Assembly: GCA_002378005.1 (NCBI GenBank)
Contig: DFQY01000008.1
Coordinates: forward strand, 1-64,000
From: Flavobacteriales bacterium UBA3477
GTDB taxonomy: Bacteria; Bacteroidota; Bacteroidia; Flavobacteriales; Schleiferiaceae
DNA: 64,000 bases
Direction of reading: 5' to 3'
In this document: piece after piece, positions 44,441 through 54,152 of the stretch
Layout: each line of letters starts with the position of its first letter
How positions within the stretch are numbered: position 1 is the first letter of the stretch
Translations under genes and position numbers: made by a program
The notes under the pieces: model-generated
What the model was told of the DNA's origin: nothing
The model's input: the letters and a program-made list of their open reading frames with translations, nothing else
Databases searched by the model: none

Positions 44441-45385
44441 TTGACAGAACGCGTTTTTGAACTCAATGGAGCTGAACCGGCCCAGTTATATGGCCCCAGC
44501 AATACCTTTCTAAAACAGATCGGTGCCCACTTTCCGACGCTGAAAATCGTCGCACGTGGACATGCCATCAAGGTCTTGGGTCCCGACGATATTTTGGACG
44601 AATTTGAAGATAAACTCGAAGCTATTCTCTCCTATGTCAGCGCCAACAAAACACTGGATCAGAGAGCATTCGATCATCTGATACAAGCGCAAGATGCCGC
44701 GAAGGTGAACCACACTCTTCTCAAAGATGAGGTTATTCTTCACGGTCCCAATGGCAGAATCATAAAGGCAAAAACCGTCAATCAATACAAGCTTATCGAG
44801 GCTTCCGTAGAAAATGATTTGGTCTTCGCCGTGGGGCCGGCGGGAACAGGTAAAACATATACTGCCGTGGCTTTGGCAGTGCGCGCGCTAAAAAACCGAG
44901 AGGTTCGCCGCATTATTATGACGCGTCCTGCGGTGGAAGCTGGGGAGAACTTGGGCTTCTTACCAGGGGATTTGAAGGAAAAATTGGACCCTTACCTCCA
45001 ACCGTTATACGATGCCTTGCGCGATATGCTGCCTAAGGAGAAGCTGGAATATTTCCTCGAAAATAAAACCATTGAAATTGCACCGCTAGCCTTCATGCGT
45101 GGACGCACCTTGGACGATGCCTTCGTGATTCTCGACGAAAGTCAAAATACCACGACCTCACAAATGAAGATGTTCTTGACTCGTATGGGCGAGAACGCGC
45201 GATTCATCATTACCGGAGACGCTTCCCAAATAGATTTGCCTAAACACCAGAAAAGCGGATTGAAAGAGGCTTTGTCGAAGTTAGAAGGACTAAAAGGCAT
45301 CGGTATTGTTAAGCTCGACGGACGAGATGTCATCCGACATCCACTTGTGAAACAGATTATTAAAGCATACGAACAAAAAGATTGA
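44441..45385 (+). CDS. PhoH-like ATPase
   Basis: Cytosolic P-loop ATPase of the PhoH/YbeZ family, linked to RNA metabolism and ribosome maturation in other bacteria. 314 residues with an N-terminal KH-like region ([23 protein letters not shown]), Walker [35 protein letters not shown], Walker [10 protein letters not shown] and a C-terminal [15 protein letters not shown]. The start is TTG at 44441; no ATG or GTG precedes the conserved N-terminus. Only two bases separate its stop from purC. Confidence 0.95.
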   Translation: MTERVFELNGAEPAQLYGPSNTFLKQIGAHFPTLKIVARGHAIKVLGPDDILDEFEDKLEAILSYVSANKTLDQRAFDHLIQAQDAAKVNHTLLKDEVILHGPNGRIIKAKTVNQYKLIEASVENDLVFAVGPAGTGKTYTAVALAVRALKNREVRRIIMTRPAVEAGENLGFLPGDLKEKLDPYLQPLYDALRDMLPKEKLEYFLENKTIEIAPLAFMRGRTLDDAFVILDESQNTTTSQMKMFLTRMGENARFIITGDASQIDLPKHQKSGLKEALSKLEGLKGIGIVKLDGRDVIRHPLVKQIIKAYEQKD

Positions 45386-45387
45386 TC

Positions 45388-46338
45388 ATGAATCAAGAAC
45401 CGGACTACCAATTCTCAGGACAAACCAAGTTTTACCGTGGCAAAGTACGCGACGTCTACACTATTGGTCAAGATGTATTGGTGATGGTGGCCTCGAACCG
45501 CATCTCTGCTTTTGATGTGGTCTTGCCGCGTCCTATTCCTGGGAAAGGACAGGTATTGAATCAGATTGCAGAGCACTTTTTAGTGGCTACCGAGGACATC
45601 GTGCCGAACTGGCGATTGATCACTCCTGATCCACAAGTAACCATTGGCCACCGTGCAGAACCTTTCAAAGTTGAGATGGTTATCCGCGGTTACCTTGCCG
45701 GTCATGCAGCGCGTACTTACAAGAGCGGCCTACGCGAATTATGCGGGGTGGAATTACCAGAGGGAATGAAAGAGAACGATGCCTTCCCTGAGCCCATCAT
45801 CACTCCTGCAACGAAGGCAGATCATGGCGCACATGATGAAGATATTTCTCGCGAAAACATTATCGCCAAGGGTATAGTAAGCGAAGCTGATTACACACAA
45901 CTCGAGGCCTATACACGTGCATTGTTCGCGCGTGGTCAAGAGATGGCCGCAGCGCAAGGGCTAATACTAGTCGATACCAAATATGAATTCGGTAAGCTCG
46001 CCGACGGTACCATCGTTTTAATTGATGAGATTCATACACCAGATAGTTCACGTTATTTCTATGAAGAAGGATACGAAGAGCGCCAAGCTGCTGGCGAAGC
46101 ACAACGTCAATTAAGTAAAGAATTCGTTCGCGAATGGCTCATGGACAATGGCTTCCAAGGCAAAGAAGGTCAGCAGGTTCCAGAAATGACAGATGATTTC
46201 GTGGACTTAGTCAGCAGCCGGTACCAGGAGTTGTTCGAGCGTATTACGGGGAAAACTTTCCAACCCACCCCGGAAGAAGGCGTGGAAGAACGCATTAAAT
46301 TGAACGTCGAGAAATACTTGGCCACCTTCTGGGAGTAA
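45388..46338 (+). CDS. purC: SAICAR synthetase
   Basis: Phosphoribosylaminoimidazole-succinocarboxamide synthase, eighth step of purine synthesis. 316 residues; motifs [94 protein letters not shown] 45388 is chosen; a TTG six bases earlier overlaps the phoH stop. The only other purine gene in the window, purL, is 33 kb away. Co-transcribed with phoH. Confidence 0.97.
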   Translation: MNQEPDYQFSGQTKFYRGKVRDVYTIGQDVLVMVASNRISAFDVVLPRPIPGKGQVLNQIAEHFLVATEDIVPNWRLITPDPQVTIGHRAEPFKVEMVIRGYLAGHAARTYKSGLRELCGVELPEGMKENDAFPEPIITPATKADHGAHDEDISRENIIAKGIVSEADYTQLEAYTRALFARGQEMAAAQGLILVDTKYEFGKLADGTIVLIDEIHTPDSSRYFYEEGYEERQAAGEAQRQLSKEFVREWLMDNGFQGKEGQQVPEMTDDFVDLVSSRYQELFERITGKTFQPTPEEGVEERIKLNVEKYLATFWE

Positions 46339-46378
46339 CCCTTAAGGTGTTTGGCCTAGATTTTGAATAGATGTAGGC

Positions 46379-47029
46379 ATGAGAAAGCTACTTTGTTTGT
46401 TGATGTTGTTGGGCGCAGGTTTGCAAGGCCATGCCCAGTTCAAGATTCTACGCTTTGGCGTGAAGGGTGGCATCAACTATCCCCAAGCCAACATTAGTAC
46501 GCAAGACCTCATCGATCTGTACACTAACCAGAACTACGACATTTCCAACGTTCAAACGGACGTGACCAATGGATTTAATTTCGGTGGAATCGCGCGCATC
46601 GCTGTCCCATTGATTCCCGCTTATATCCACGGTGAAGCACTATACACTCAGTTCGATCAAAACCTAATGATTGTCGACGGCGGTCAAACGGTGGACATGA
46701 GCACTACCATGCAGCGTTTGGATTTCCCCATCAGCGCGGGGATGAAATTTGGTCCCGCCTGGGCCGGATTAGGGGCTACTCCATCCATACCTTTTGCCAA
46801 CGCCAATGATATTTGGACACCCGATGTAGAAGCCCAATTCACTTGGGGCTGGCACATCCATGCCGGATTGAAACTCTGGAGATTAATGGGTGAAATTAAG
46901 TACGAAGGAGGGTTCGGCATGCTTGCACAAAACGTGGCCTACACGACCGATGCCGGCACAACGTACGACTTCAATCTAGACGCACGCAACAGCCAACTCG
47001 TGGTAAGCGTCGCCTACCTTTTCAAGTAA
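46379..47029 (+). CDS. PorT-like outer membrane beta-barrel protein
   Basis: 216 residues with a signal peptide (MRKLLCLLMLLGAGLQGHA then Q) and eight or so amphipathic strands (RFGVKGGINYPQAN, FGGIARIAVPLIPAYIHGEALYTQF, FPISAGMKFGPAWAGLGATPSIPF, LVVSVAYLFK) matching the outer-membrane beta-barrel family 2 that includes PorT. PorT itself belongs to the type IX secretion system, but this protein could equally be any paralogue. The last 16 bases overlap the convergent exonuclease gene. Confidence 0.78.
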   Translation: MRKLLCLLMLLGAGLQGHAQFKILRFGVKGGINYPQANISTQDLIDLYTNQNYDISNVQTDVTNGFNFGGIARIAVPLIPAYIHGEALYTQFDQNLMIVDGGQTVDMSTTMQRLDFPISAGMKFGPAWAGLGATPSIPFANANDIWTPDVEAQFTWGWHIHAGLKLWRLMGEIKYEGGFGMLAQNVAYTTDAGTTYDFNLDARNSQLVVSVAYLFK

Positions 47030-48336
47030 CCCTTGCGGTAAAAATGCCCGATCACCCCGATGGTGTACGCATCACTGTCGAGGTCGACCATGCGCTTTTT
47101 TAATTGGACCCTGTTCAAACCATCGGTGCTCAAATAGAAATACGTGTATCCCAGAACACGTCCGCCTTCCACAATGATGGCGCACTTCTCCTGCCCTTTT
47201 CGGCCTGGTCCCACCAAAATAGCTTCCTCAGGCAACATCGCCTTGCGCATGTCGGACAGCGCCACACTTTGTTGTTCTGGCTTCCATTGCAACGGCTTTA
47301 CGTTCTTCTCGTAATGTCCGCGATCTTTGTCTAGCAAGAAGGTGGCTGGGTCTAATTTGTGTTCTATCATCAACCGTTGCAGCCAAGGATAGAGGGACTT
47401 CGGGCTATCGAAATAGAGCGGCGGCAACTGATTTCGCACAGGAAATACCTTCACAAACTCCACCGTATGGCTCTTTCTCGGTTCTGGAAAGATTCCGTAA
47501 TTCAGCAACTTTTTCTTCTTGACCGCATTGTATATGGGCCGGTGCAGCTCTACTGTTTTGTGAAACAAGATCTCCGCAATAGCCTCGTTTCCTATATCCT
47601 CAATCTCCAAGCGCACCGCCTCGTTTTGCAAGGCCAGTGCCACCTTATTGTCGGCGACAAAATGCCTGTTGATGCTGTTCTGTAAATCCTTGCTTGAACC
47701 GATGTAGATAATCTCATCGGCAGCGTTGAAGATGTAATAAATACCCACCTTATTCTGCAAATCGCGCACCTGCTCCTTGAATGGATTCTTCCGTACGCTC
47801 GCCTCTCGAGATACCTCAACTTCGCTAAACACGAAGGCTCGATCCTTTTCAAACAGGACCTTAAGTAAATCCAGAGTAAGTCTGGCATCACCTTCCGCGC
47901 GATGTCGAGCCGTATTCACTAGGCCCAATTCTTTGCTGACGGTCTTCAACCCGTAGTTTTCCCAATCTGGAAAAATCCGTTCGGCATAGGGAATGGTATC
48001 CAGAGTTGTCCGGTGATAATCAAATCCTAAGGCGTCGAACTCTTGCTGAAAGACCCGGTAGTCGAAACTGATGTTGTGGGCGACAAACGTGCAGTCTTCG
48101 GTGATCTTCACCAGCCGCTTGGCCAGCTCGTAGAATTTAGGCGCGGTACACACCATTTTATTGGTAATCCCTGTCAGCTTGGTAACGTAGGGATCAATAG
48201 ATTTTTCGGGGTTAACCAGAGAGACGAATTGGTCCACGACCTCCCCATCTTCCAAAATGAAAATGGCGATGTCGATGATCTTTTCAGACCCAAAGGATCC
48301 GCCCGTACACTCTATATCTACCACCGCGAATTTCAT
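47014..48336 (-). CDS. DnaQ-type exonuclease fused to a GIY-YIG nuclease domain
   Basis: 440 residues with two nuclease domains. Residues 1-165 form a DEDD-family 3'-5' exonuclease (AVVDIECTGGSFGSEKI with Exo I DxE, TFVAHNISFDYRVF with Exo II, RHRAEGDARLTL with Exo III HxxxxD). Residues about 195-275 are a UvrC-type GIY-YIG domain (VGIYYIFNAADEIIYIGSSKDLQNSINRHF). The C-terminal 160 residues have a UvrC/Cho-like continuation. Such proteins are standard in Bacteroidota and others and are thought to act in DNA repair. Start overlaps yggS by four bases. Confidence 0.93.
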   Translation of the reverse strand: MKFAVVDIECTGGSFGSEKIIDIAIFILEDGEVVDQFVSLVNPEKSIDPYVTKLTGITNKMVCTAPKFYELAKRLVKITEDCTFVAHNISFDYRVFQQEFDALGFDYHRTTLDTIPYAERIFPDWENYGLKTVSKELGLVNTARHRAEGDARLTLDLLKVLFEKDRAFVFSEVEVSREASVRKNPFKEQVRDLQNKVGIYYIFNAADEIIYIGSSKDLQNSINRHFVADNKVALALQNEAVRLEIEDIGNEAIAEILFHKTVELHRPIYNAVKKKKLLNYGIFPEPRKSHTVEFVKVFPVRNQLPPLYFDSPKSLYPWLQRLMIEHKLDPATFLLDKDRGHYEKNVKPLQWKPEQQSVALSDMRKAMLPEEAILVGPGRKGQEKCAIIVEGGRVLGYTYFYLSTDGLNRVQLKKRMVDLDSDAYTIGVIGHFYRKGYLKR

Positions 48337-48986
48337 GCGGAATAATGTCTAGCGCCAAAGATGGACGAACCTATACGCACATGGCTCGCGCCACATGACA
48401 AGGCAATTTCATAATCCCCGCTCATCCCCATGCTCAATACCTCCCAACCTAGGTCTGGGCCGTAGGTTTCAAAAGCGTTGTGCAAGGCAGTGAATTCTTC
48501 ACGGATTTGGGCGTGATCGTCGGTAAATGTGGCCATGCCCATCAACCCGCGAACACGGACATTCGGGTATTGCCCCAACGTTTGTACGACCTCTGCAAGC
48601 TCGTCCATATCAAAACCAAATTTGGTATCCTCTTGGGCAATGTGAACCTGCAAGGTGCAGTCAATAATGCGCCCCACCTTCACGGCCTCTTTATTGAGTG
48701 CTGCCAAGACCTTTGGCCGGTCCACCCCGTGTACGAGATGCACAAAGGAGGCCATGTATTTGATTTTATTCGTCTGAATATGACCGATCATGTGCCAATG
48801 GATATCCTTCGGCATCACCTCATACTTCTGTGCCATCTCTTGGATTTTATTCTCCCCAAAATGGCGCTGATCTGCATCGTAGGCCTCCATCAATAACTCT
48901 ACCGGCTTGGTTTTGCTGACCGCGATGAGTGTGGCTTTGGGCCCAATTTTAGTCCGTAAATCCTCTAAAGATTCTGCAATGGTCAT
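48333..48986 (-). CDS. PLP homeostasis protein (YggS family)
   Basis: Alanine-racemase-fold, TIM-barrel protein that binds pyridoxal 5'-phosphate and helps keep free PLP and amino-acid pools balanced. 217 residues; LIAVSKTKPVELLMEAYDAD carries the PLP Lys, then FGENKIQEM, HMIGHIQTNKIKYM and LSMGMSGDYEIAL and GSSIFGARHY. Overlaps both neighbours by four bases (DUF1015 upstream, exonuclease downstream), so all three are one operon. Confidence 0.95.
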   Translation of the reverse strand: MTIAESLEDLRTKIGPKATLIAVSKTKPVELLMEAYDADQRHFGENKIQEMAQKYEVMPKDIHWHMIGHIQTNKIKYMASFVHLVHGVDRPKVLAALNKEAVKVGRIIDCTLQVHIAQEDTKFGFDMDELAEVVQTLGQYPNVRVRGLMGMATFTDDHAQIREEFTALHNAFETYGPDLGWEVLSMGMSGDYEIALSCGASHVRIGSSIFGARHYSA

Positions 48987-50152
48987 TTGAACACGTGAAG
49001 CAATAATCCGCTTCTTAGTTTAGGCTCAATATACGTGCTCTTGGGAGGCATTGACCCCCTGTTCTCGGCAATTTCTTTCAATAGTTTTACACTAACCGGA
49101 GGCAGTCTGAACCCAAGATTATACCCTCGTTTTCCCATCGCGGCACTCATGTCCAACTCGCTCTGTCGTACGTACCTCAGCCTACTATCATTGCGCTCAT
49201 CGTGCACCTCAAACAAGGGCTTCAAAATACTGTCCAACAACAACTGAGTAGCCAGCACTTCATCCGCTGCCTTATCCTTATGACTCAGCCCGTACCAGCG
49301 GCCTTCCCAGTACATTTCGAAATTAAAATCGTTCGGCCCCTCACTAGGACCATCAAGGGGAACCACCGAATAAGCGGTGCCCAAATCACTCACATCAAAA
49401 ACGCGGTCCTCCAACTTCATCCAACGCTCAAAGGCCTGTATGCTCAATTGTTTTTCACTCATGAACATGCACAGCACACCCTGGGCCAATGGATTCTCCG
49501 GCCTACCCTCAGCCACCCTCACCGAAGAGGCCAACCTGTGGTGCCCGTCGGCAATATATTTGGTGCCGGCCTGCGCAAAAAACTTTTGCAGCACCCCTAT
49601 GCATTTTTCGGGTACCGGCCACAGCTGGTGTAAGTAGCGATCCGTGGAGGAAAACTCATATTCTGGCCGGTCTAATTGAACCTCAGCTAAACATTGCTCA
49701 TATGTCTCGTTCACCGTTCCAAAAATGAGCACTGGCTCCGCCTGAAAACCCGTCGTATCGAGGTATTTCTCAAAGAGCTTCTCTCGACGCTCCAGTGTTT
49801 TCTCGTGCGGCAAGGTCTTGCCCTGCGCCACACTATCCGCATCCAACAAACCGATCACCCCTAAAAACTCATGGGTCGGCGTTTTCTGACGATACAAATA
49901 ATAGGTGGCCAATTCTTCTTGCAAGAACACCCCTTCTTCCATGAAAGTATCGAAACGCTCCCGCACCGCCTCAAATCGACGTTCGTAACTCGCCTCAGGC
50001 AGAGCATTGGGATTGATCACATGCAAGAAAGTATATGGATTGTTTTCGAGCTTGTCTTCAAGTTCGTAGGGCTCATAGCTGATGTACGAGCGTGTTGCAA
50101 CCAAATACGCCTTGTCCCGTGTGGGACGTGTGGCTTTGAAGGGATGTAACAT
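48983..50152 (-). CDS. DUF1015 family protein
   Basis: 389-residue soluble protein of the DUF1015 family (MLHPFKATRPTRDKAYLVATRSY at the start; GVIGLLDADSVAQG; KYIADGHHRLASS; MSEKQLSIQAFERW). The TxxHDGHHRxxSS motif is conserved in a family usually found beside serA/serC-type genes; its biochemical function is unknown, though a kinase-like link to serine metabolism has been proposed for archaeal members. Here it lies 107 bases downstream of serA on the same strand, separated by a terminator, and starts a unit with yggS. Confidence 0.93.
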   Translation of the reverse strand: MLHPFKATRPTRDKAYLVATRSYISYEPYELEDKLENNPYTFLHVINPNALPEASYERRFEAVRERFDTFMEEGVFLQEELATYYLYRQKTPTHEFLGVIGLLDADSVAQGKTLPHEKTLERREKLFEKYLDTTGFQAEPVLIFGTVNETYEQCLAEVQLDRPEYEFSSTDRYLHQLWPVPEKCIGVLQKFFAQAGTKYIADGHHRLASSVRVAEGRPENPLAQGVLCMFMSEKQLSIQAFERWMKLEDRVFDVSDLGTAYSVVPLDGPSEGPNDFNFEMYWEGRWYGLSHKDKAADEVLATQLLLDSILKPLFEVHDERNDSRLRYVRQSELDMSAAMGKRGYNLGFRLPPVSVKLLKEIAENRGSMPPKSTYIEPKLRSGLLLHVFK

Positions 50153-50176
50153 GTTGGTGGTTCTCTTTGGGTCCCT

Positions 50177-50184
50177 CCAAGGTA
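50177..50184 (-). promoter_or_regulatory. Weak -7 box TACCTTGG of DUF1015
   Basis: One mismatch to TAnnTTTG, with a TTG about 22 bases upstream on the minus strand. The leader to the ATG is 24 bases. Confidence 0.4.
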
Positions 50185-50210
50185 CGCCGACCGCGCAATA
50201 TTCCCCAACA

Positions 50211-50238
50211 AAAAAGCCCCGCTCCGCGGGGCTTTTTT
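50211..50238 (-). terminator. Terminator of serC-serA
   Basis: AAAAAGCCCCGC (50211-50222) pairs with GCGGGGCTTTTT (50226-50237) around a TCC loop. Follows the serA stop by 22 bases on the minus strand; it can also work in reverse. Confidence 0.92.
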
Positions 50239-50259
50239 AAAAATGCTAAAAATTTTGCT

Positions 50260-51210
50260 TTACGCTTCGGCTGCTAAGGCGTCAATGTGCGCCGCAAGCT
50301 CAGTTCCGATGCGGTCTTGCGCCTCTCCGGTAGCTGCACCAATGTGCGGTGTCAAACTTACTTTTCCATTCATCAACACCTTTATGGCTGGGGTTGGCTC
50401 GTTTTTAAACACATCCAAACCAGCGCCTGCAACTTTGCCACTTTCTAATGCGTCCAATAGTGCCTCTTCGTTGATCACACCTCCACGAGCTGCGTTCAAC
50501 AAGAATACGCCGTCCTTCATCTTCGCTAATTCAGCTGCACCGATAAGGTCACCACCTGGCACGTGCAATGAGATGAAATCACTCTCTGCGAGTACGCCTT
50601 CAAATCCAACGTTCTTACAGGTAAAGGTTGCAGATTGACCATCAAAGAAATCTAGGCTTACCTCCACATCATCATTGTGTATGTCCGAGAAGATGACGCG
50701 CATACCCGCACCAATGGCAAGTTTTGCCAATGCTTGGCCGATGCGACCAAAACCGATAATACCCAGAGTGCGCCCCTTGAGCTCAATACCATTGGCATAG
50801 GCTTTTTTCAGTGCCGCGAACTGTGTATCACCATCCAATGGCATTTGACGGTTTGAATCATGAAGGAATCGGACCAATGAACGCATGTGCGCCATAACCA
50901 ATTCTGCTACCGAATCTGAAGATGCAGCCGGTGTGTTAAATACCGTTAGCCCCTTGCTACGAGCGTATTCTACATCGATGTTATCCATACCTACGCCTCC
51001 ACGGCCAATACCCTTAATAGAAGGGCAAGCATCGATCAAGGCTTGACGAACTGTTGTGGCTGAGCGTACCAATACCACGTCGACCTGATGTTCGTTAATG
51101 TAGCTTTCAAGTTGATCCTGAGCCACCTTCGTGGTGATCAGTTCGTGGCCAGAGGCTTCAATGGCCGCTGCGCCTGACCCAGAAATACCGTCGTTTGCTA
51201 AGACTTTCAT
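50260..51210 (-). CDS. serA: D-3-phosphoglycerate dehydrogenase, short form
   Basis: NAD-dependent 2-hydroxyacid dehydrogenase that starts serine synthesis. 316 residues: substrate domain with [15 protein letters not shown] and [11 protein letters not shown], Rossmann motif [20 protein letters not shown], catalytic Arg in [16 protein letters not shown], Glu in [13 protein letters not shown] and His in [13 protein letters not shown]. The ACT regulatory domain of E. coli SerA is absent, so serine feedback through that domain is not expected. ATG 51210 is used; a longer frame to 51240 lies inside serC. Start overlaps serC stop by four bases. Confidence 0.93.
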   Translation of the reverse strand: MKVLANDGISGSGAAAIEASGHELITTKVAQDQLESYINEHQVDVVLVRSATTVRQALIDACPSIKGIGRGGVGMDNIDVEYARSKGLTVFNTPAASSDSVAELVMAHMRSLVRFLHDSNRQMPLDGDTQFAALKKAYANGIELKGRTLGIIGFGRIGQALAKLAIGAGMRVIFSDIHNDDVEVSLDFFDGQSATFTCKNVGFEGVLAESDFISLHVPGGDLIGAAELAKMKDGVFLLNAARGGVINEEALLDALESGKVAGAGLDVFKNEPTPAIKVLMNGKVSLTPHIGAATGEAQDRIGTELAAHIDALAAEA

Positions 51211-52280
51211 GCGTATTGTTTTTCTAATTCTTTCATACAATCTACCAATGCCTGAACACTATCTAGGTCCATGGCATTGTACATAGAAGCACGGTACCCA
51301 CCTACATCGCGGTGTCCGTTGATTCCATTAATTTTCGCCGCTTTCACCAAGGCATCAAAATCATTCTTATGTGTCGCCTCGTCCTTTAAAAGGAAACAAG
51401 CGTTCATATTGGAGCGATCTTCTGTTGCCGCAGTACCCACAAACAATGGGTTACGATCAATCTCGCTGTATAGCAAATCTGCTTTTGCTTGGTTGCGCGC
51501 TGCAATAGCTTCAACTCCACCCATCTCCTTCAACCAACGAAGCGTTAACATACTCACGTACACAGAGAATACAGGAGGCGTGTTGAACATGCTCTCTTTT
51601 TCAATGTGTATGGTGTATTTCAACATCGTCGGGATATAACGTCCTGATTTACCTAAGCTGTCCTTGCGCACGATAACCAAAGTCGCACCTGCTGGACCTA
51701 GGTTCTTTTGAGCTCCGGCGTAGATTAAATCGAACTTACTCACATCCACCGGACGAGAGAAAATATCCGAACTCATATCACAGATCACAGGTACATCTGT
51801 TTCTGGGAACGATTTCATCTGCGTTCCATATATGGTGTTGTTCGATGTGCAGTGGAAGTAGTCTGCAGCAGGATCGATGCTATATCCTTTTGGAATGAAG
51901 TTGTAGTTCGCCTCTTTAGAAGATGCAATAGCCTCAGCCGTTCCTAGCCCTTTAGCTTCTTTTAATGCTTTGCTAGCCCACGCACCCGTATCTAAGTACT
52001 GTGCCTTTCCAGTTTCTGTAAGGTAATTGTATGCAACCATCGCAAATTGCAATGACGCACCACCTTGTAGGAAGATCACCTCATGGGTATCCGGTACGTT
52101 CATCAACTCCTTCACCAAGGCAACCGCCTCGTCCATCACGGCAACGAAATTCTTGCTGCGGTGCGAGATTTCAATGACAGATAAGCCTAGGTTGTCAAAA
52201 TCTAAAAGTGCTTTGGATGCTTCTTCAAAAACTTGGCCGGGAAGAATACAAGGTCCGGCTGAAAAATTGTGCGTTTTCAT
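51207..52280 (-). CDS. serC: Phosphoserine aminotransferase
   Basis: Second enzyme of serine synthesis, a PLP-dependent transaminase that also acts in pyridoxine synthesis. 357 residues with [36 protein letters not shown], the PLP Lys in [15 protein letters not shown] and a C-terminal [18 protein letters not shown] 52280 is fixed because the longer frame to 52304 would start inside the -7 box at 52302-52309. First gene of the serC-serA operon. Confidence 0.96.
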   Translation of the reverse strand: MKTHNFSAGPCILPGQVFEEASKALLDFDNLGLSVIEISHRSKNFVAVMDEAVALVKELMNVPDTHEVIFLQGGASLQFAMVAYNYLTETGKAQYLDTGAWASKALKEAKGLGTAEAIASSKEANYNFIPKGYSIDPAADYFHCTSNNTIYGTQMKSFPETDVPVICDMSSDIFSRPVDVSKFDLIYAGAQKNLGPAGATLVIVRKDSLGKSGRYIPTMLKYTIHIEKESMFNTPPVFSVYVSMLTLRWLKEMGGVEAIAARNQAKADLLYSEIDRNPLFVGTAATEDRSNMNACFLLKDEATHKNDFDALVKAAKINGINGHRDVGGYRASMYNAMDLDSVQALVDCMKELEKQYA

Positions 52281-52301
52281 ACATGCAATTAAAGTGAGCG
52301 A

Positions 52302-52309
52302 CAAAGTTA
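52302..52309 (-). promoter_or_regulatory. -7 box TAACTTTG of serC-serA
   Basis: Exact TAnnTTTG on the minus strand, 21 bases before the serC ATG. It decides the serC start codon. Confidence 0.7.
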
Positions 52310-52435
52310 AAATGTCCTTAAACCTTAAGGCATAAACATGGTAAAAAGTTTAGATGATTTTTAACGGGTAATCAACAATTGGCCCCGCTTCTTACAATCG
52401 TAGCAATAGTTACGCTAATTCCGCCCTTTACACCT

Positions 52436-52443
52436 TAACTTTG
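52436..52443 (+). promoter_or_regulatory. -7 box TAACTTTG of pruA
   Basis: Exact TAnnTTTG, identical in sequence to the serC box 127 bases to its left, and 30 bases before the pruA ATG. The intervening 126 bases hold no gene. Confidence 0.7.
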
Positions 52444-52473
52444 GGGAGCATTTAAGAACCAAAATCCCATAAC

Positions 52474-54099
52474 ATGTCGAACGGAATTTTCAATGTACCG
52501 GTAGCCGCAAACGAACCTATCTGCGATTACGCGCCTGGTACCCCCGAACGCGAAGCATTATTGGCTTCTTACAAGGAGCAATACAATAGCCAGATCGACG
52601 TACCTATGTACATCGGCGGCGAAGAGGTACGCACCGGCAACACCGGCAACCTCACCCCTCCGCACGATCACCAACACATTATCGGCACCTTCCACAAGGG
52701 CGATGCTAGCCATGTGGAGGCAGCCATTGAGGCAGCCCTAGCCGCTAAGGACGCATGGTCAAACATGCCATGGGAACACCGTGCATCCATCTTCTTGAAA
52801 GCGGCAGAATTGATCAGCGGCAAATACCGTTATAGAATCAATGCAGCCACCATGTTGGCGCAAGGCAAGAACTGTTTCCAGAGCGAGATTGATTCCGTAT
52901 GTGAATTGGCCGATTTCCTTCGCTTCAACGTAGAATATATGACCCAGATCTACAGCGAACAACCGGAGAGCTCTCCAGGGGTATGGAACCGCATGGAATA
53001 CCGTCCACTAGAGGGATTTGTTTTCGCCCTTACCCCATTCAACTTTACTGCCATTGCCGGTAACCTTCCGTCTTCGGCTGCATTGATGGGCAACACCGTG
53101 GTTTGGAAGCCTGCCAACTCGCAAATCTATTCTGCGAACGTAGTGATGGACATCTTCCGTGAAGCTGGTCTACCAGCGGGCGTGATCAACCTTGTATATG
53201 TAAGCGGCCCAGTAGCCGGTGATGTGATCTTCGAGCACAAAGATTTCGCTGGCATCCACTTTACAGGATCTACAGGTGTCTTCCAAAACCTTTGGAAAAC
53301 CATTGGAAACAACATCCACAAATACCGCTCGTACCCACGTATCGTTGGGGAAACTGGTGGAAAAGACTTCGTCGTAGCACATCCTTCGGCTAAGAGCAAG
53401 GAAGTGAGCACTGCCCTCAGCCGTGGTGCCTTCGAATTCCAAGGACAAAAATGTTCAGCGGCCTCACGTGCCTACATTCCACGGAGCATGTGGCCAGCCG
53501 TGAAAGAAGAACTTTTGGCTGACCTGGCTACGTTCAAAATGGGAACCCCAGAGGATATGGGCAACTTCATTAATGCGGTGATCGACGAGAAAGCTTTCGA
53601 TAAAATTGCTTCGTACATCGAGTATGTAAAAGAGCAGAGTGATGCTGAAATCATCGCTGGTGGTAGCTATGACAAGAGCAAAGGATACTTCATCGAGCCT
53701 ACGGTAGTGGTGACGACAAATCCTAAGTTCCGTACCATGGTAGAAGAAATCTTCGGCCCTGTATTGACCATCTACGTTTATGCCGATGCAGATTGGGACA
53801 GCATGCTCGACCTTGTTGACAGCACTTCTGAATACGCCTTGACAGGATCTATTTTTTCAGGTGATCGTTACAAAGCGATCGAAGCCACACGCAGGTTAGA
53901 AAATGCCGCAGGTAACTTCTACATCAATGACAAACCAACCGGTGCCGTGGTAGGCCAGCAGCCTTTCGGTGGTGCACGTGGATCAGGAACCAATGACAAA
54001 GCAGGTTCTTACCTCAACCTATTGCGTTGGGTTAATGCCCGCACCATCAAAGAAACTTTGGTACCTCCAACAGATTACCGTTACCCATTCCTCGGGTAA
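52474..54099 (+). CDS. pruA: L-glutamate gamma-semialdehyde dehydrogenase
   Basis: NAD-dependent aldehyde dehydrogenase that oxidises delta-1-pyrroline-5-carboxylate/glutamate semialdehyde to glutamate in proline catabolism. 541 residues, the typical single-function P5CDH length. Features: ALTPFNFTAIAGNLPSSAAL (cofactor pocket), VGETGGKDFVVAHPSA (general base), FEFQGQKCSAASRAY (catalytic Cys), EEIFGPVLTIYVY and NFYINDKPTGAVVGQQPFGG. No prodh (putA) gene is near. It ends at the symmetrical terminator shared with rsmG. Confidence 0.95.
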   Translation: MSNGIFNVPVAANEPICDYAPGTPEREALLASYKEQYNSQIDVPMYIGGEEVRTGNTGNLTPPHDHQHIIGTFHKGDASHVEAAIEAALAAKDAWSNMPWEHRASIFLKAAELISGKYRYRINAATMLAQGKNCFQSEIDSVCELADFLRFNVEYMTQIYSEQPESSPGVWNRMEYRPLEGFVFALTPFNFTAIAGNLPSSAALMGNTVVWKPANSQIYSANVVMDIFREAGLPAGVINLVYVSGPVAGDVIFEHKDFAGIHFTGSTGVFQNLWKTIGNNIHKYRSYPRIVGETGGKDFVVAHPSAKSKEVSTALSRGAFEFQGQKCSAASRAYIPRSMWPAVKEELLADLATFKMGTPEDMGNFINAVIDEKAFDKIASYIEYVKEQSDAEIIAGGSYDKSKGYFIEPTVVVTTNPKFRTMVEEIFGPVLTIYVYADADWDSMLDLVDSTSEYALTGSIFSGDRYKAIEATRRLENAAGNFYINDKPTGAVVGQQPFGGARGSGTNDKAGSYLNLLRWVNARTIKETLVPPTDYRYPFLG

Positions 54100-54121
54100 G
54101 CCGAAATTTTTCGGACCACAT

Positions 54122-54150
54122 AAAAAAGGCGCCCCGCGGGGCGCCTTTTT
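54122..54150. terminator. Perfect bidirectional terminator, pruA/rsmG
   Basis: AAAAAGGCGCCCCG (54123-54136) is followed directly by CGGGGCGCCTTTTT (54137-54150), a 14-base perfect palindrome, with a further A and G on the flanks. Ends both pruA (+) and rsmG (-). Confidence 0.92.
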
Positions 54151-54152
54151 GT

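Noticed and set aside
47014..48336. Exonuclease/GIY-YIG protein as an anti-phage defence gene
   Set aside because: The same domain pair is a common repair protein; it sits in an operon with yggS and DUF1015, and no defence genes are nearby.
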